A DNA stretch of 64,000 nt from Lachnospiraceae bacterium. GTDB lineage: Bacteria > Bacillota > Clostridia > Lachnospirales > Lachnospiraceae. The notes beneath the pieces are model-generated. The model had not been told where the DNA came from, searched no databases, and worked only from the letters and a program-made list of their open reading frames with translations. The DNA lies in the NCBI GenBank assembly GCA_910574965.1, contig CAJTDB010000012.1, positions 26,618 through 90,617 of the forward strand. Direction: 5' to 3'. Of the stretch, positions 44,333 through 53,450 are shown piece by piece (the stretch's first letter is position 1; every line of letters starts with the position of its first letter). The position numbers and the translations under genes were made by a program.

Positions 44333-44359
44333 TTATATAATTTATAGAATTGCCGATAT
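44333..44359 (+). promoter_or_regulatory. Possible sigma28-type promoter of the first flagellin gene
   Basis: GCCGATAT (44352-44359) fits the flagellar sigma factor -10, but the -35 position shows only TTAT, weaker than at the other flagellin genes. Confidence 0.4.
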
Positions 44360-44403
44360 ATTGGAATATATAGTTTCTGTTGCTTCAGAAGGGAGACAGG
44401 ATT

Positions 44404-45414
44404 ATGATTATTCAGCATAATATTGCGGCGATTAATTCCTATAGAAATCTAAGCATTAATCAGACCGGATTAAATAAAAATTTAGAGAAATTATCTTCGG
44501 GTTATAAAATCAACCGTGCAGGCGATGATGCGGCCGGTTTGGCTATTTCTGAGAGTATGCGTTCCCAGATCCATGGACTGGATCAGGCAACCAGGAATGC
44601 CCAGGATGCCATCGGTCTGATTCAGACGGCGGAGGGTGCGCTGACAGAGGTTCATGCTATGCTGCAGCGTATGACTACACTGGCCACGCAGGCGGCGAAT
44701 GGTACCTACAACAGCATTGCCCGCGCCAATGTACAGAGTGAGATCAACGCACTGACAGAAGAGATTGATCGGATTGCTGACTATACCGAGTTCAATGGTA
44801 TTAAGCCTTTAGCTTTTGGCAAGGAAAATATAGGCAAGATGACTTTCCAGATCGGACCGAGCCAGAAGGAGACGATCACAGTGGAGGGCCGTGCGATGAC
44901 TGCCAAAGGAATACAGGCAGAGATGATGGGCGGAGTAGAGGCTGACAAGAAGAGACAAGATATCCACCAGATTTATTGTTATGATGACAAGAAAGGATGG
45001 CTTTTAAAGGATGATGCGACCCTGGACACATATGCGGGAATTGTTGTGAACGAATTTGGTCCCAAAATGGGCGTGGATCTAGACGGAAGATCCATGCTCC
45101 CAACGGGAATCGAGATCGAAGGAACCGATACGGAACTTGCCAACAAAGCCATTGTTGTTATAGATCTTGCTATTGATGTGGTATCCAGCTATCGGGCAGA
45201 GCTTGGCGCTGCGCAGAATCGTTTAGAGCATACGATTAACAATCTGAAGGTTACCTCTGAGAACATCACAGCAGCAGAGAGCCGGATCCGTGACACGGAT
45301 ATGGCAGATGAGATTACAGCATTTACCAAGAACAATATTTTGCTGCAGGCATCTCAGTCTATGCTCTCTCAGTCCAATTCCGTACCTCAGAGCGTATTGA
45401 GCCTGATTCAGTAA
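44404..45414 (+). CDS. Flagellin
   Basis: The 336-residue protein has the conserved flagellin ends: the N-terminal D0/D1 helices ([35 protein letters not shown]) and the C-terminal helix (RIRDTDMADEITAFTKNNIL, ending QSVLSLIQ). Between about 150 and 250 is a poorly conserved surface segment rich in charged residues (EADKKRQDIHQIY). AGGGAGAC precedes the ATG; upstream in-frame codons are not needed. It stands alone, 16 kb from the other flagellin genes, next to the GDP-fucose operon. Confidence 0.95.
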   Translation: MIIQHNIAAINSYRNLSINQTGLNKNLEKLSSGYKINRAGDDAAGLAISESMRSQIHGLDQATRNAQDAIGLIQTAEGALTEVHAMLQRMTTLATQAANGTYNSIARANVQSEINALTEEIDRIADYTEFNGIKPLAFGKENIGKMTFQIGPSQKETITVEGRAMTAKGIQAEMMGGVEADKKRQDIHQIYCYDDKKGWLLKDDATLDTYAGIVVNEFGPKMGVDLDGRSMLPTGIEIEGTDTELANKAIVVIDLAIDVVSSYRAELGAAQNRLEHTINNLKVTSENITAAESRIRDTDMADEITAFTKNNILLQASQSMLSQSNSVPQSVLSLIQ

Positions 45415-45456
45415 CCATAAGGCAGGACTTAGGAAAAATAATATAAAATCTGCAGA

Positions 45457-45505
45457 AAGGGCGGAACATCTCAGCCGTAAGGCCAGGGTGTTCCGCCCTT
45501 CTTTT
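45457..45505 (+). terminator. Terminator after the first flagellin gene
   Basis: A perfect 12-bp stem (AAGGGCGGAACA / TGTTCCGCCCTT) with a 20-base loop is followed by CTTTTG. It can also serve the convergent MATE gene. Confidence 0.9.
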
Positions 45506-45551
45506 GTCTCTGTTTTTCTCTAAAGCGCAGAGGAAGAACAAAAAAGGGATA

Positions 45552-46922
45552 TCAAATACATTTCAAAGCGGCTTTTTGGAACAGATCGTGGTGCCGCCTT
45601 GCATACAGGTAGGTCAGTCCATGGATCAGGGTAGTCAGTATCCAGGACACCGGATAGGATAAAAGGAGCATATTCTGGGTCGGAACCCATGCAAAGGCAG
45701 TGGCGAGCCACACGACCCGGAACAGGCAGGCTCCGGACAGAGATACGATCATGGGAGTAAATGCATAGCCCAGTCCCCGCATGATGCCCATGACGATTTC
45801 CATAACACCGCAGAGGAAATACGGTGCGCAGATCCAGAGAAGCCTCGTGCGCCCGGCTTCGATGACGGCCGCGTCCGGAGAATAGATGGACAAAAGGGGC
45901 CGTGCCAGAAGATTAACGCCCAGTCCCATCAGCAGCCCCACGACCGTCACAAGCCCCAGACAGGAGAAGAGAATCCGGTTGATCCGCTCCGGTTTTCCGG
46001 CTCCTGTGTTCTGACTTGTGAAGCTGACGGCTGCCTGGTGAACGGCATTCATAGAAATATATACAAACTGTTCAATGCTCATGCCTGCGCTGTTGCCGGC
46101 TACGACGACAGAGCCGAAGGAGTTGATGGAGGACTGGATCAGTACATTAGAGAAAGAGAACAGAGAACTCTGAATCCCTGCAGGCAGTCCGATCCGCATC
46201 ATCCGGCGCAGACGGAGAGGATTGATATACAGCTTTCGGATATTCAGGCGGCAGGGGCCTTCCATCCGGCATAAACAGATCAAAATCAGAACCGCGCTGA
46301 TGCACTGGGCGATGATAGTAGCCAGTGCGACGCCGGCTACGTCCATATGCAGGACAATGACAAAGAACAGGTTTAAAAGTACGTTGACGACACCTGCTGC
46401 CGACAGAAAATACAAAGGCTTTTTCGTATCACCGGAGGCGCGAAGGATGGCGCTTCCGAAATTATAAACCATAGTGGCCGGCATACCGATAAAGATGATC
46501 TTCAGGTAGAGAGCCGCTTTGTCCAGTACATCATAAGGAGCACCCATCCAGATCAGTAACGGACGGGTGAAAAAAAATCCCACGCCGATAAGCAGGACAC
46601 CGGAGATCAGACTGACAGTGATCGCAGTGTGTACATTATCCCTGGTTCCTTTTTCATCTTTACTGCCCAGAGTATGTCCGACAGTCACATTGGTTCCAAT
46701 CGAAAGGCCTATAAAAAGATTGACCAGCAGATTGGTGAGAGAGCTTGTGGATCCTACCGCCGCCAGAGACTCATTTCCGGCATAGCGCCCCACCACAATC
46801 ACATCCGCAGCATTGAAGAGAAGCTGCAGACAGCCGGAAAGCATCAAAGGCAGGCTGAAGGCGATAATCCCTGAAAGCAGAGGACCATGACACATATCGA
46901 TTTTCTGGGTTTTTCCGGACAT
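45552..46922 (-). CDS. MATE-family multidrug exporter
   Basis: The 456-residue protein has twelve hydrophobic segments and the two repeated MATE halves (LPLMLSGCLQLLFNAADVIVVGRY near residue 25, and a matching run near 240 with GLPAGIQSSLFSFSNVLIQS). MATE proteins export drugs or metabolites against Na+ or H+. GGAGG is placed correctly only for the ATG chosen, eight bases upstream; earlier codons lie before the ribosome site. It is a single-gene unit with its own promoter. The substrate is unknown. Confidence 0.92.
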   Translation of the reverse strand: MSGKTQKIDMCHGPLLSGIIAFSLPLMLSGCLQLLFNAADVIVVGRYAGNESLAAVGSTSSLTNLLVNLFIGLSIGTNVTVGHTLGSKDEKGTRDNVHTAITVSLISGVLLIGVGFFFTRPLLIWMGAPYDVLDKAALYLKIIFIGMPATMVYNFGSAILRASGDTKKPLYFLSAAGVVNVLLNLFFVIVLHMDVAGVALATIIAQCISAVLILICLCRMEGPCRLNIRKLYINPLRLRRMMRIGLPAGIQSSLFSFSNVLIQSSINSFGSVVVAGNSAGMSIEQFVYISMNAVHQAAVSFTSQNTGAGKPERINRILFSCLGLVTVVGLLMGLGVNLLARPLLSIYSPDAAVIEAGRTRLLWICAPYFLCGVMEIVMGIMRGLGYAFTPMIVSLSGACLFRVVWLATAFAWVPTQNMLLLSYPVSWILTTLIHGLTYLYARRHHDLFQKAALKCI

Positions 46923-46977
46923 CTTTGTCTCCTCCATATTCTTTTGTTTTTCTTGGGTTTTCAGAAGATATCTGCTA

Positions 46978-47006
46978 ATTATAGAACCAGGTATTCTTTT
47001 CGTCAA
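46978..47006 (-). promoter_or_regulatory. sigmaA promoter of the MATE gene
   Basis: On the minus strand TTGACG and a perfect TATAAT have a 17-base spacer, about 55 bases before the start codon. Confidence 0.8.
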
Positions 47007-47167
47007 GAGCGAAAAGCATGTATTTTCACTTTATTTTGGAAATGAAGTCCAGAAGGGACATTGACAGGACTTTTGGGAAAGAATACAATACTGTAAAAAC
47101 GGAATAAAGTTCTTCTGCCAGGCGAAAAACAGAAGAAACAAATACCGATATTTATGGAGGAATGTTC

Positions 47168-48892
47168 ATGGATTACAAAGAGCGATACGAGCAGTGGTGC
47201 AAAAACCCAATTTTTGATGAGGGAACAAAAGAAGAACTTCGAAAGATCGCCGGTGATGAAAAGGAGATCGAAGACCGGTTTTATAAAGATTTGTCTTTTG
47301 GGACCGGAGGTCTTCGGGGAGTGATTGGCGCAGGTACGAACCGCATGAATATCTATACAGTCACAAGGGCAACCCAGGGGCTGGCCAACTATATCCGGAA
47401 GCAGGGCGGGGCAGAAAAAGGGGTGGCTATTGCCTTTGACTCCCGGAATATGTCTGCGGAATTTTCGGAAAAAGCAGCCCTCTGTCTGAACGCCAACGGT
47501 ATTCGAACCTACCGCTTCGAAACCCTTCGTCCAACGCCGGAGCTGTCTTTTGCACTGCGGGAATTAGGCTGCATGGCCGGCATCGTGATTACTGCGAGTC
47601 ATAATCCGCCGGAGTATAACGGATATAAGGTGTACTGGGAAGACGGCGCTCAGATCACAGCGCCAAAAGACCGGGAGATCATCGATGAAGTCCGGGCTGT
47701 GACAGACTTTGCGTCTGTCCGGATGATGGAACGGGCAGAGGCAGAGGAAAAGGGACTTTTCCGGGTGATCGGTCAGGAGATGGACGATCGGTATATGGAA
47801 GAGCTTCAGAAGCTGGTACTGAGTCCAACGTCTATTCAGAAGATGGCAGACAGCCTGAAGATCGTCTATACGCCCCTTCACGGGACCGGCAATCTGCCGG
47901 TGCGCCGGGTGCTCTTTGAACTTGGCTTTACGAACGTACAGGTGGTACCGGAGCAGGAGCTGCCGGACGGCAGTTTTTCTACCGTTTCCTATCCGAATCC
48001 AGAAGATCCAAAAGCCTTTGCACTGGCCCTAAAGCTGGCAGAAGAGACGGATGCGGATCTGGTGCTGGCAACAGACCCGGATGCAGATCGGCTGGGAGTC
48101 TATGTAAAAGATACAAAGACTGGAGAATACATTCCCTTTACCGGAAATATGTCCGGGCTTTTGATTGCGGAATATGAGCTGAGTGTGCGCAGAGAATTAG
48201 GGCTTCTGCCAAAAAACGGCGCACTGGTAAAGACCATCGTTTCCTCGGATATGGCGGATGGCATCGCAAAGGAATACGGTGTGGAAGTCATCGAAGTACT
48301 GACCGGATTCAAGTACATTGGAGAGCAGATCAAGATTTTTGAGCAGACAGGATCGCACGAATATATGTTCGGATATGAAGAGAGCTATGGCTGTCTGGTA
48401 GGGACCCATGCCAGAGACAAAGACGCAGTTGCGGCGGTTATGGCTCTTTGTGAGGCTGCGGCTTATTATAAGGAAAAAGGATGGACTCTCTGGGATCAGA
48501 TGCAAAAAATTTATGAGAAATACGGCTTTTATAAAGAGGATCTGGTGTCGATCACTATGAAAGGTGTGGACGGCGCAGAGCGTATACAAAAGATACTGAC
48601 AGATATGAGGGAACATCCTCGAAAGAAGATAGGAGCATATCAGGTGACTGCTCTTCGGGACTATGAGGCAGATACGCGGCTTTCACTTGCAGACGGCACG
48701 ATAACATCCACAGGACTTCCAAAGTCCAATGTACTCTACTATGAACTGGAACGCGGGGCTTGGTGCTGTGTGCGGCCGTCGGGAACAGAACCAAAAGTAA
48801 AGTTCTATATGGGCGTGAAAGAAGACAGTTTAGAAGCGGCGGAAAAGGCGTTAGAAGGGCTGAAGCAGGCGATGACAGAGCTTGTACAATAA
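47168..48892 (+). CDS. Phosphoglucomutase/phosphomannomutase
   Basis: The 574-residue enzyme of the alpha-D-phosphohexomutase family moves phosphate between positions 6 and 1 of hexoses. Motifs: GTGGLRGVIGAGTNRMN (near 45), the phosphoserine loop ITASHNPPEYNGYKVYW (near 140), metal site DPDADRLGV (near 300), substrate loop GYEESYGC, and RPSGTEPKVKFY at the end. The PgcA-like length suggests phosphoglucomutase, but its place before the GDP-mannose/fucose genes fits a phosphomannomutase role, which the pathway needs. GGAGG is seven bases from the ATG used. Confidence 0.9.
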   Translation: MDYKERYEQWCKNPIFDEGTKEELRKIAGDEKEIEDRFYKDLSFGTGGLRGVIGAGTNRMNIYTVTRATQGLANYIRKQGGAEKGVAIAFDSRNMSAEFSEKAALCLNANGIRTYRFETLRPTPELSFALRELGCMAGIVITASHNPPEYNGYKVYWEDGAQITAPKDREIIDEVRAVTDFASVRMMERAEAEEKGLFRVIGQEMDDRYMEELQKLVLSPTSIQKMADSLKIVYTPLHGTGNLPVRRVLFELGFTNVQVVPEQELPDGSFSTVSYPNPEDPKAFALALKLAEETDADLVLATDPDADRLGVYVKDTKTGEYIPFTGNMSGLLIAEYELSVRRELGLLPKNGALVKTIVSSDMADGIAKEYGVEVIEVLTGFKYIGEQIKIFEQTGSHEYMFGYEESYGCLVGTHARDKDAVAAVMALCEAAAYYKEKGWTLWDQMQKIYEKYGFYKEDLVSITMKGVDGAERIQKILTDMREHPRKKIGAYQVTALRDYEADTRLSLADGTITSTGLPKSNVLYYELERGAWCCVRPSGTEPKVKFYMGVKEDSLEAAEKALEGLKQAMTELVQ

Positions 48893-49062
48893 ATCTGCCT
48901 CGGACATTTTGAGGAGAGCAGTTCTATAAAAGTCAATATAATGCTACTTCTTTCCAAGATACTCTCTTAAAATACTGCATTTCTTTTATTAAAATGACAG
49001 GAAATGATTACAATATAGGGAAGAAACTTCTGCATATTTAAGAAAGTTGAGGAAAGAAAAGT

Positions 49063-50115
49063 ATGGCAAAAAAAGCATTGATTACCGGTATTACAGGGCA
49101 GGACGGATCCTATCTGGCGGAATTTCTGCTGGAAAAAGGATATGAGGTCCATGGGATTACCCGTCGGGCTTCTATATCCAATACGTTCCGGATCGATCAT
49201 CTGCTGGCAAAGCACGCGGTTACACTTCACGATGGAGATCTGACGGATTCCTCCTCTTTGATGCGCATTATCGGTCTGGTACAGCCGGACGAGATCTACA
49301 ATCTGGCGGCGCAGTCCCATGTACAGGTGTCTTTTGATGTGCCGGAGTATTCCGGGGATGTGGACGCCATTGGAGTGCTTCGGATATTGGAAGCAGTGCG
49401 CATTCTGGGTCTTATAAAGACGACAAAGATTTATCAGGCATCCACTTCCGAATTGTACGGCAAAGTGGAGGAAGTGCCCCAGAAAGAGACAACGCCGTTT
49501 CATCCATATAGTCCCTACGCTGTAGCCAAACAATACGGGTTCTGGATTACCAAGGAATATCGGGAAGCTTATGGTATGTTTGCGGTCAACGGGATTTTGT
49601 TCAATCATGAATCCGAGCGTCGGGGAGAGACGTTTGTTACAAGGAAGATTACACTGGCAGCAGGAAGAATCGCAGAAGGGCTTCAGGACCATCTGGAGCT
49701 TGGAAATCTGGATTCCCTTAGAGACTGGGGATATGCGAAAGATTATGTGGAATGCATGTGGCTGATTTTGCAGCACCATACACCGGAAGACTTTGTGATT
49801 GCAACAGGAGAGCAGCATACCGTGCGGGATTTTACCGAGAAAGCATTTGCGGCCAACGGCATTACGCTTCGTTTTGAAGGAAAGGGACTGGACGAGAAGG
49901 GCTATGATGTGAAGACCGGGAAAATGCTCGTCTGTGTCAATCCGGAATGGTTCCGTCCTACGGACGTGGACAACCTGTGGGGAGATCCCACGAAGGCGAG
50001 GACGGTTCTTGGCTGGAACCCTCAGAAGACCAGCTATCAGGAACTGGTGCGGATTATGGCAGAGCATGACCGGGAGCTGGCCAGAAAAGAAGCCGTTGTT
50101 CAGGCGGCGCGCTAA
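49063..50115 (+). CDS. gmd: GDP-mannose 4,6-dehydratase
   Basis: Gmd converts GDP-D-mannose to GDP-4-keto-6-deoxy-D-mannose with bound NADP. The 350-residue SDR protein has the cofactor fold [18 protein letters not shown] (residues 7-24), [15 protein letters not shown] with the catalytic Thr/Ser-Glu, and the Tyr-Lys pair in [25 protein letters not shown] and [12 protein letters not shown] complete the Gmd signature. It begins the four-gene GDP-fucose operon. Confidence 0.96.
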   Translation: MAKKALITGITGQDGSYLAEFLLEKGYEVHGITRRASISNTFRIDHLLAKHAVTLHDGDLTDSSSLMRIIGLVQPDEIYNLAAQSHVQVSFDVPEYSGDVDAIGVLRILEAVRILGLIKTTKIYQASTSELYGKVEEVPQKETTPFHPYSPYAVAKQYGFWITKEYREAYGMFAVNGILFNHESERRGETFVTRKITLAAGRIAEGLQDHLELGNLDSLRDWGYAKDYVECMWLILQHHTPEDFVIATGEQHTVRDFTEKAFAANGITLRFEGKGLDEKGYDVKTGKMLVCVNPEWFRPTDVDNLWGDPTKARTVLGWNPQKTSYQELVRIMAEHDRELARKEAVVQAAR

Positions 50116-50132
50116 GGGGGAACAAAGATACC

Positions 50133-51077
50133 ATGATGGAAAAAGATGCGAAGATTTACGTGGCCGGTCACAGAGGGATGGTAGGGTCCGCCATCATCCG
50201 GGAGCTGAAACGGCAGGGATATCACAATATCATTACGCGGACCCATAAGCAGTTGGATCTGTGCCGCCAGGTTCAGGTGGAGGATTTTTTTGCGGAAGAA
50301 AAACCGGACTATGTGTTTCTGGCGGCTGCAAAGGTAGGCGGCATTGTGGCGAATCAGGATGCACTGGCGGATTTTATGTATGACAATATGATCCTGGAAA
50401 TGAATGTGATTCATTCTGCATGGAAGAACGGCTGCAAGAAACTGGAATTTCTGGGGTCCTCCTGTATCTATCCGAGGATGGCTCCCCAGCCCATGAAGGA
50501 GAGCTGCCTGCTGACCTCTGCGCTTGAGAAGACCAATGAAGCTTATGCCTTAGCGAAGATCTCAGGGCTTAAATACTGTGAGTTTTTAAACCGTCAGTAC
50601 GGAACCGATTATATTTCGGTTATGCCCACGAATCTCTACGGTCCTAACGACAACTATCATCCAACGCACAGTCATGTGCTTCCGGCACTGATCCGCAGAT
50701 TTCATGAGGCGAAGGAACAGAATCTTCCCTATGTGACCTGCTGGGGCGACGGAAGCCCCCTTCGGGAATTTTTGTATGTGGATGACCTGGCAGATCTCTG
50801 TGTCTTTTTGATGAACCACTACAGCGGCAATGAGACGGTCAATGCAGGCACCGGCAAGGAGCTGTCCATCAAAGAGCTGACAGAACTGGTGGCAGAGGTC
50901 ATTGGCTATACAGGAGAGATCCGCTGGGATAAGAGCAAACCAAACGGCACACCGAGAAAGCTGCTGGACGTATCAAAAAGTGAAGCTCTGGGCTGGAAAT
51001 ATAAGACAGAGCTTCGGGACGGCATTCGCCTGTCCTATGAGGACTTTTTGAACAATCCCATGAGAGCAGAGAGGTAA
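50133..51077 (+). CDS. fcl: GDP-L-fucose synthase
   Basis: This bifunctional 3,5-epimerase and 4-reductase completes GDP-L-fucose from the Gmd product with NADPH. The 314 residues contain the [10 protein letters not shown] nucleotide fold (residues 10-19), the [14 protein letters not shown] loop, the catalytic Tyr-Lys pair in [10 protein letters not shown], and [12 protein letters not shown]. It follows gmd by 17 bases. Two adjacent ATG codons can serve as start. Next to gmd the assignment is firm. Confidence 0.96.
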   Translation: MMEKDAKIYVAGHRGMVGSAIIRELKRQGYHNIITRTHKQLDLCRQVQVEDFFAEEKPDYVFLAAAKVGGIVANQDALADFMYDNMILEMNVIHSAWKNGCKKLEFLGSSCIYPRMAPQPMKESCLLTSALEKTNEAYALAKISGLKYCEFLNRQYGTDYISVMPTNLYGPNDNYHPTHSHVLPALIRRFHEAKEQNLPYVTCWGDGSPLREFLYVDDLADLCVFLMNHYSGNETVNAGTGKELSIKELTELVAEVIGYTGEIRWDKSKPNGTPRKLLDVSKSEALGWKYKTELRDGIRLSYEDFLNNPMRAER

Positions 51078-51080
51078 GAT

Positions 51081-52397
51081 ATGAACATTGTACTTTTATC
51101 AGGCGGTTCGGGGAAAAGGCTCTGGCCTTTGTCCAATGATATCCGTTCCAAACAGTTTATCAAGATTTTTCAGACTCCTGCAGGAGAATATGAATCCATG
51201 GTGCAGCGGGTGTACCGTCAGATCCGCAGAATTGATCCGGGGGCAAAGGTGACGATTGCCACTTCTAAAACGCAGGTATCCGCTATCCACAACCAGTTAG
51301 AAGCACATGTGGGCATCTCCGTGGAGCCCTGCCGGCGGGATACGTTTCCGGCCATCGCTCTGGCGTCTGCGTATCTGCATGATGTACAGGGAGTGTCAGA
51401 GGAAGAGGCCGTAGTGGTCTGCCCGGTAGATCCTTATGTGAATGAGGACTATTTTACGGCGCTGAAAGAGCTTGGAAGGCTTGCAGAGGCAGGCAGCGCC
51501 AATCTGGTGTTGATGGGCATTGAGCCGACTTATCCAAGCGAGAAATACGGCTATATCATTCCGGAGGGCAAAGAGCCGGTCAGCCGGGTTTCTACATTTA
51601 AAGAGAAGCCTGACGCGAAGACCGCAGAAGAATATATAAAAAAGGGAGCCTTATGGAACGGCGGCGTCTTCGCCTACAAACTGAAATATGTACTGGATAA
51701 GGCAAGGGAGCTTTTGGACTACACGGACTACCAGGATCTGTTCGGCAGATATGACACTCTTCAGAAGATCAGCTTTGATTATGCGGTGGTGGAAAAGGAA
51801 ACGAACATCGAAGTTATGCGTTTTGCCGGAGAGTGGAAAGATCTGGGAACCTGGAACACGCTGACGGAAGCGATGGAAGAACAGTCCATCGGGGAAGCCA
51901 TTTTAAACGAAACCTGTGAAAATGTTCATGTGATTAACGAACTGGATGTGCCGGTGCTTTGCATGGGGTTAAAGGATATGGTCGTCTCTGCCAGCCCGGA
52001 GGGGATTCTGGTATCAGACAAAGAGCAGTCCAGCTATATCAAGCCCTATGTGGACCAGATCGATCAGCAGATCATGTTCGCGGAGAAATCCTGGGGAAGC
52101 TTTCGCGTACTGGACGTGGAAGATGAGAGCATGAGCATCAAGGTGACGCTGAACGCCGGACACCGGATGAACTATCACAGCCATGAAAGGCGGGACGAGG
52201 TCTGGAACGTGATCTCCGGCCGCGGACGCAGCATCGTGGACGGTATGGAACAGCCGGTAAAAGCCGGGGATGTAGTGACGATGCAGGCGGGCTGCCGCCA
52301 TACGCTGATTGCGGATACAGAACTGAAAGTCATCGAAGTGCAGTTAGGCCGGGAGATCAGCGTCCATGACAAACGGAAATATGAACTGGAAGAGTGA
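51081..52397 (+). CDS. manC: Mannose-1-phosphate guanylyltransferase with cupin domain
   Basis: ManC makes GDP-mannose from mannose-1-P and GTP. The 438-residue protein has the nucleotidyltransferase signature LLSGGSGKRLWPLS (5-18), PVDPYV (Asp), FKEKPDAKTAEEYI, and a C-terminal cupin domain with MNYHSHERRDEVWNVISG, the place where related bifunctional enzymes carry isomerase activity. It starts three bases after fcl. The separate isomerase gene overlaps its end, so here the cupin may only be structural. Confidence 0.92.
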   Translation: MNIVLLSGGSGKRLWPLSNDIRSKQFIKIFQTPAGEYESMVQRVYRQIRRIDPGAKVTIATSKTQVSAIHNQLEAHVGISVEPCRRDTFPAIALASAYLHDVQGVSEEEAVVVCPVDPYVNEDYFTALKELGRLAEAGSANLVLMGIEPTYPSEKYGYIIPEGKEPVSRVSTFKEKPDAKTAEEYIKKGALWNGGVFAYKLKYVLDKARELLDYTDYQDLFGRYDTLQKISFDYAVVEKETNIEVMRFAGEWKDLGTWNTLTEAMEEQSIGEAILNETCENVHVINELDVPVLCMGLKDMVVSASPEGILVSDKEQSSYIKPYVDQIDQQIMFAEKSWGSFRVLDVEDESMSIKVTLNAGHRMNYHSHERRDEVWNVISGRGRSIVDGMEQPVKAGDVVTMQAGCRHTLIADTELKVIEVQLGREISVHDKRKYELEE

Positions 52398-53385
52398 CTG
52401 TGCCGGTGCCGGTCCGTTTCTTCTAAAACCGGCGGGGAAGGATTATCTGTGGGGCGGAAGGCGCTTAAAAGATGATTTTTCCAAAGAAATGGATCTTGTG
52501 CCTCTGGCAGAAACCTGGGAATGTTCCACCCATCCGGATGGTCCCAGTGTTGTGGACAGCGGAGAGCATAAGGGAAAACTGCTGACAGAAGTATTGAAAG
52601 CGCATCCGGAATATATAGGTACGCATCCGAAAGCCGATGGAGGTCTTCCGATTCTGATTAAATTTATCGACGCAAAGCAGGACCTGTCCGTACAGGTGCA
52701 CCCGGATGATGATTACGCCAGAGCGCATGAACATGGTTCCCTGGGGAAGACGGAAATGTGGTATGTACTGGATGCGGCAAAGGATGCACAGCTTGTCTAC
52801 GGCTTTTATCAGGATATCAGCAGAGAGAAGCTGAAGAAAAGTTTAGAAGACGGAACTGTGGAACGGTACCTGCAGAAGATTCGAGTATGTAAGGATGACC
52901 TGTTTTATATCGAGCCGGGAACGGTTCACGCCATCGGGGCAGGCGTACTGATTGCAGAGATTCAGGAAAGTTCAAATCTAACCTACCGTATGTATGATTA
53001 TGGACGCCGGGATAAGGACGGAAACCTTCGGCCGCTTCATATAGAGCAGGCGCTGGCGGTTGCCGGACGGACGGGAAGCCAGACACCAAGGCAGCCCATG
53101 CGTGTGCTGAAGTATCAGAAAGGGTGTGCTGCGGAACTTTTGTGCCGCTGCAAATATTTTCAAGTGGAACGCCAGTTGATTAATACGGAGCGCTGCCGGG
53201 AGATGGCGGATTTTCAGACTGACAGCAATTCTTTTCAGGTGCTTTTATGCATCGGCGGCTGCGGGACCCTGTTCGGGGACAAAGAGATGCTTCATTTCTT
53301 CAAAGGAGACTGTATTTTTGTTCCTGCGGATTCGATTCCGCTGAAGCTTCATGGGCGGGCGCAGTTTCTGAAAGTGCGGTGTTAA
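52366..53385 (+). CDS. manA: Type I mannose-6-phosphate isomerase
   Basis: This zinc enzyme interconverts fructose-6-P and mannose-6-P, feeding the GDP-mannose route. The 339-residue protein has PAGKDYLWGGRRL, the metal motifs QVHPDDDYA (near 106) and GKTEMWYVLD, and EPGTVHAIGAG. The ATG used overlaps manC by 32 bases with GGGAG ten bases upstream; ATG at 52381 is the alternative. It closes the operon: fructose-6-P to GDP-L-fucose is fully encoded in this window together with the phosphohexomutase. Confidence 0.92.
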   Translation: MTNGNMNWKSDCAGAGPFLLKPAGKDYLWGGRRLKDDFSKEMDLVPLAETWECSTHPDGPSVVDSGEHKGKLLTEVLKAHPEYIGTHPKADGGLPILIKFIDAKQDLSVQVHPDDDYARAHEHGSLGKTEMWYVLDAAKDAQLVYGFYQDISREKLKKSLEDGTVERYLQKIRVCKDDLFYIEPGTVHAIGAGVLIAEIQESSNLTYRMYDYGRRDKDGNLRPLHIEQALAVAGRTGSQTPRQPMRVLKYQKGCAAELLCRCKYFQVERQLINTERCREMADFQTDSNSFQVLLCIGGCGTLFGDKEMLHFFKGDCIFVPADSIPLKLHGRAQFLKVRC

Positions 53386-53393
53386 AGAGATAT

Positions 53394-53434
53394 AAGGGGG
53401 CTGCCCGCAGAAAAATGCGGACAGCCCCCTTTTG
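53394..53434 (+). terminator. Bidirectional terminator after the GDP-fucose operon
   Basis: AAGGGGGCTG pairs with CAGCCCCCTT, continued by an inner CCGCA / TGCGG, with T and A runs on either side, so it can also end the convergent symporter gene. Confidence 0.92.
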
Positions 53435-53450
53435 GTTTCATTTCTGTATT

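Noticed and set aside
46923..47161. Possible extra N-terminal residues for the MATE and phosphohexomutase genes
   Set aside because: In-frame codons exist upstream of both, but the AGGAGG-type ribosome sites are correctly spaced only for the later ATG codons.
48967..50067. 366-codon antisense frame opposite gmd
   Set aside because: gmd is certain from its motifs; the antisense product shows no domain and a high Cys/His content.
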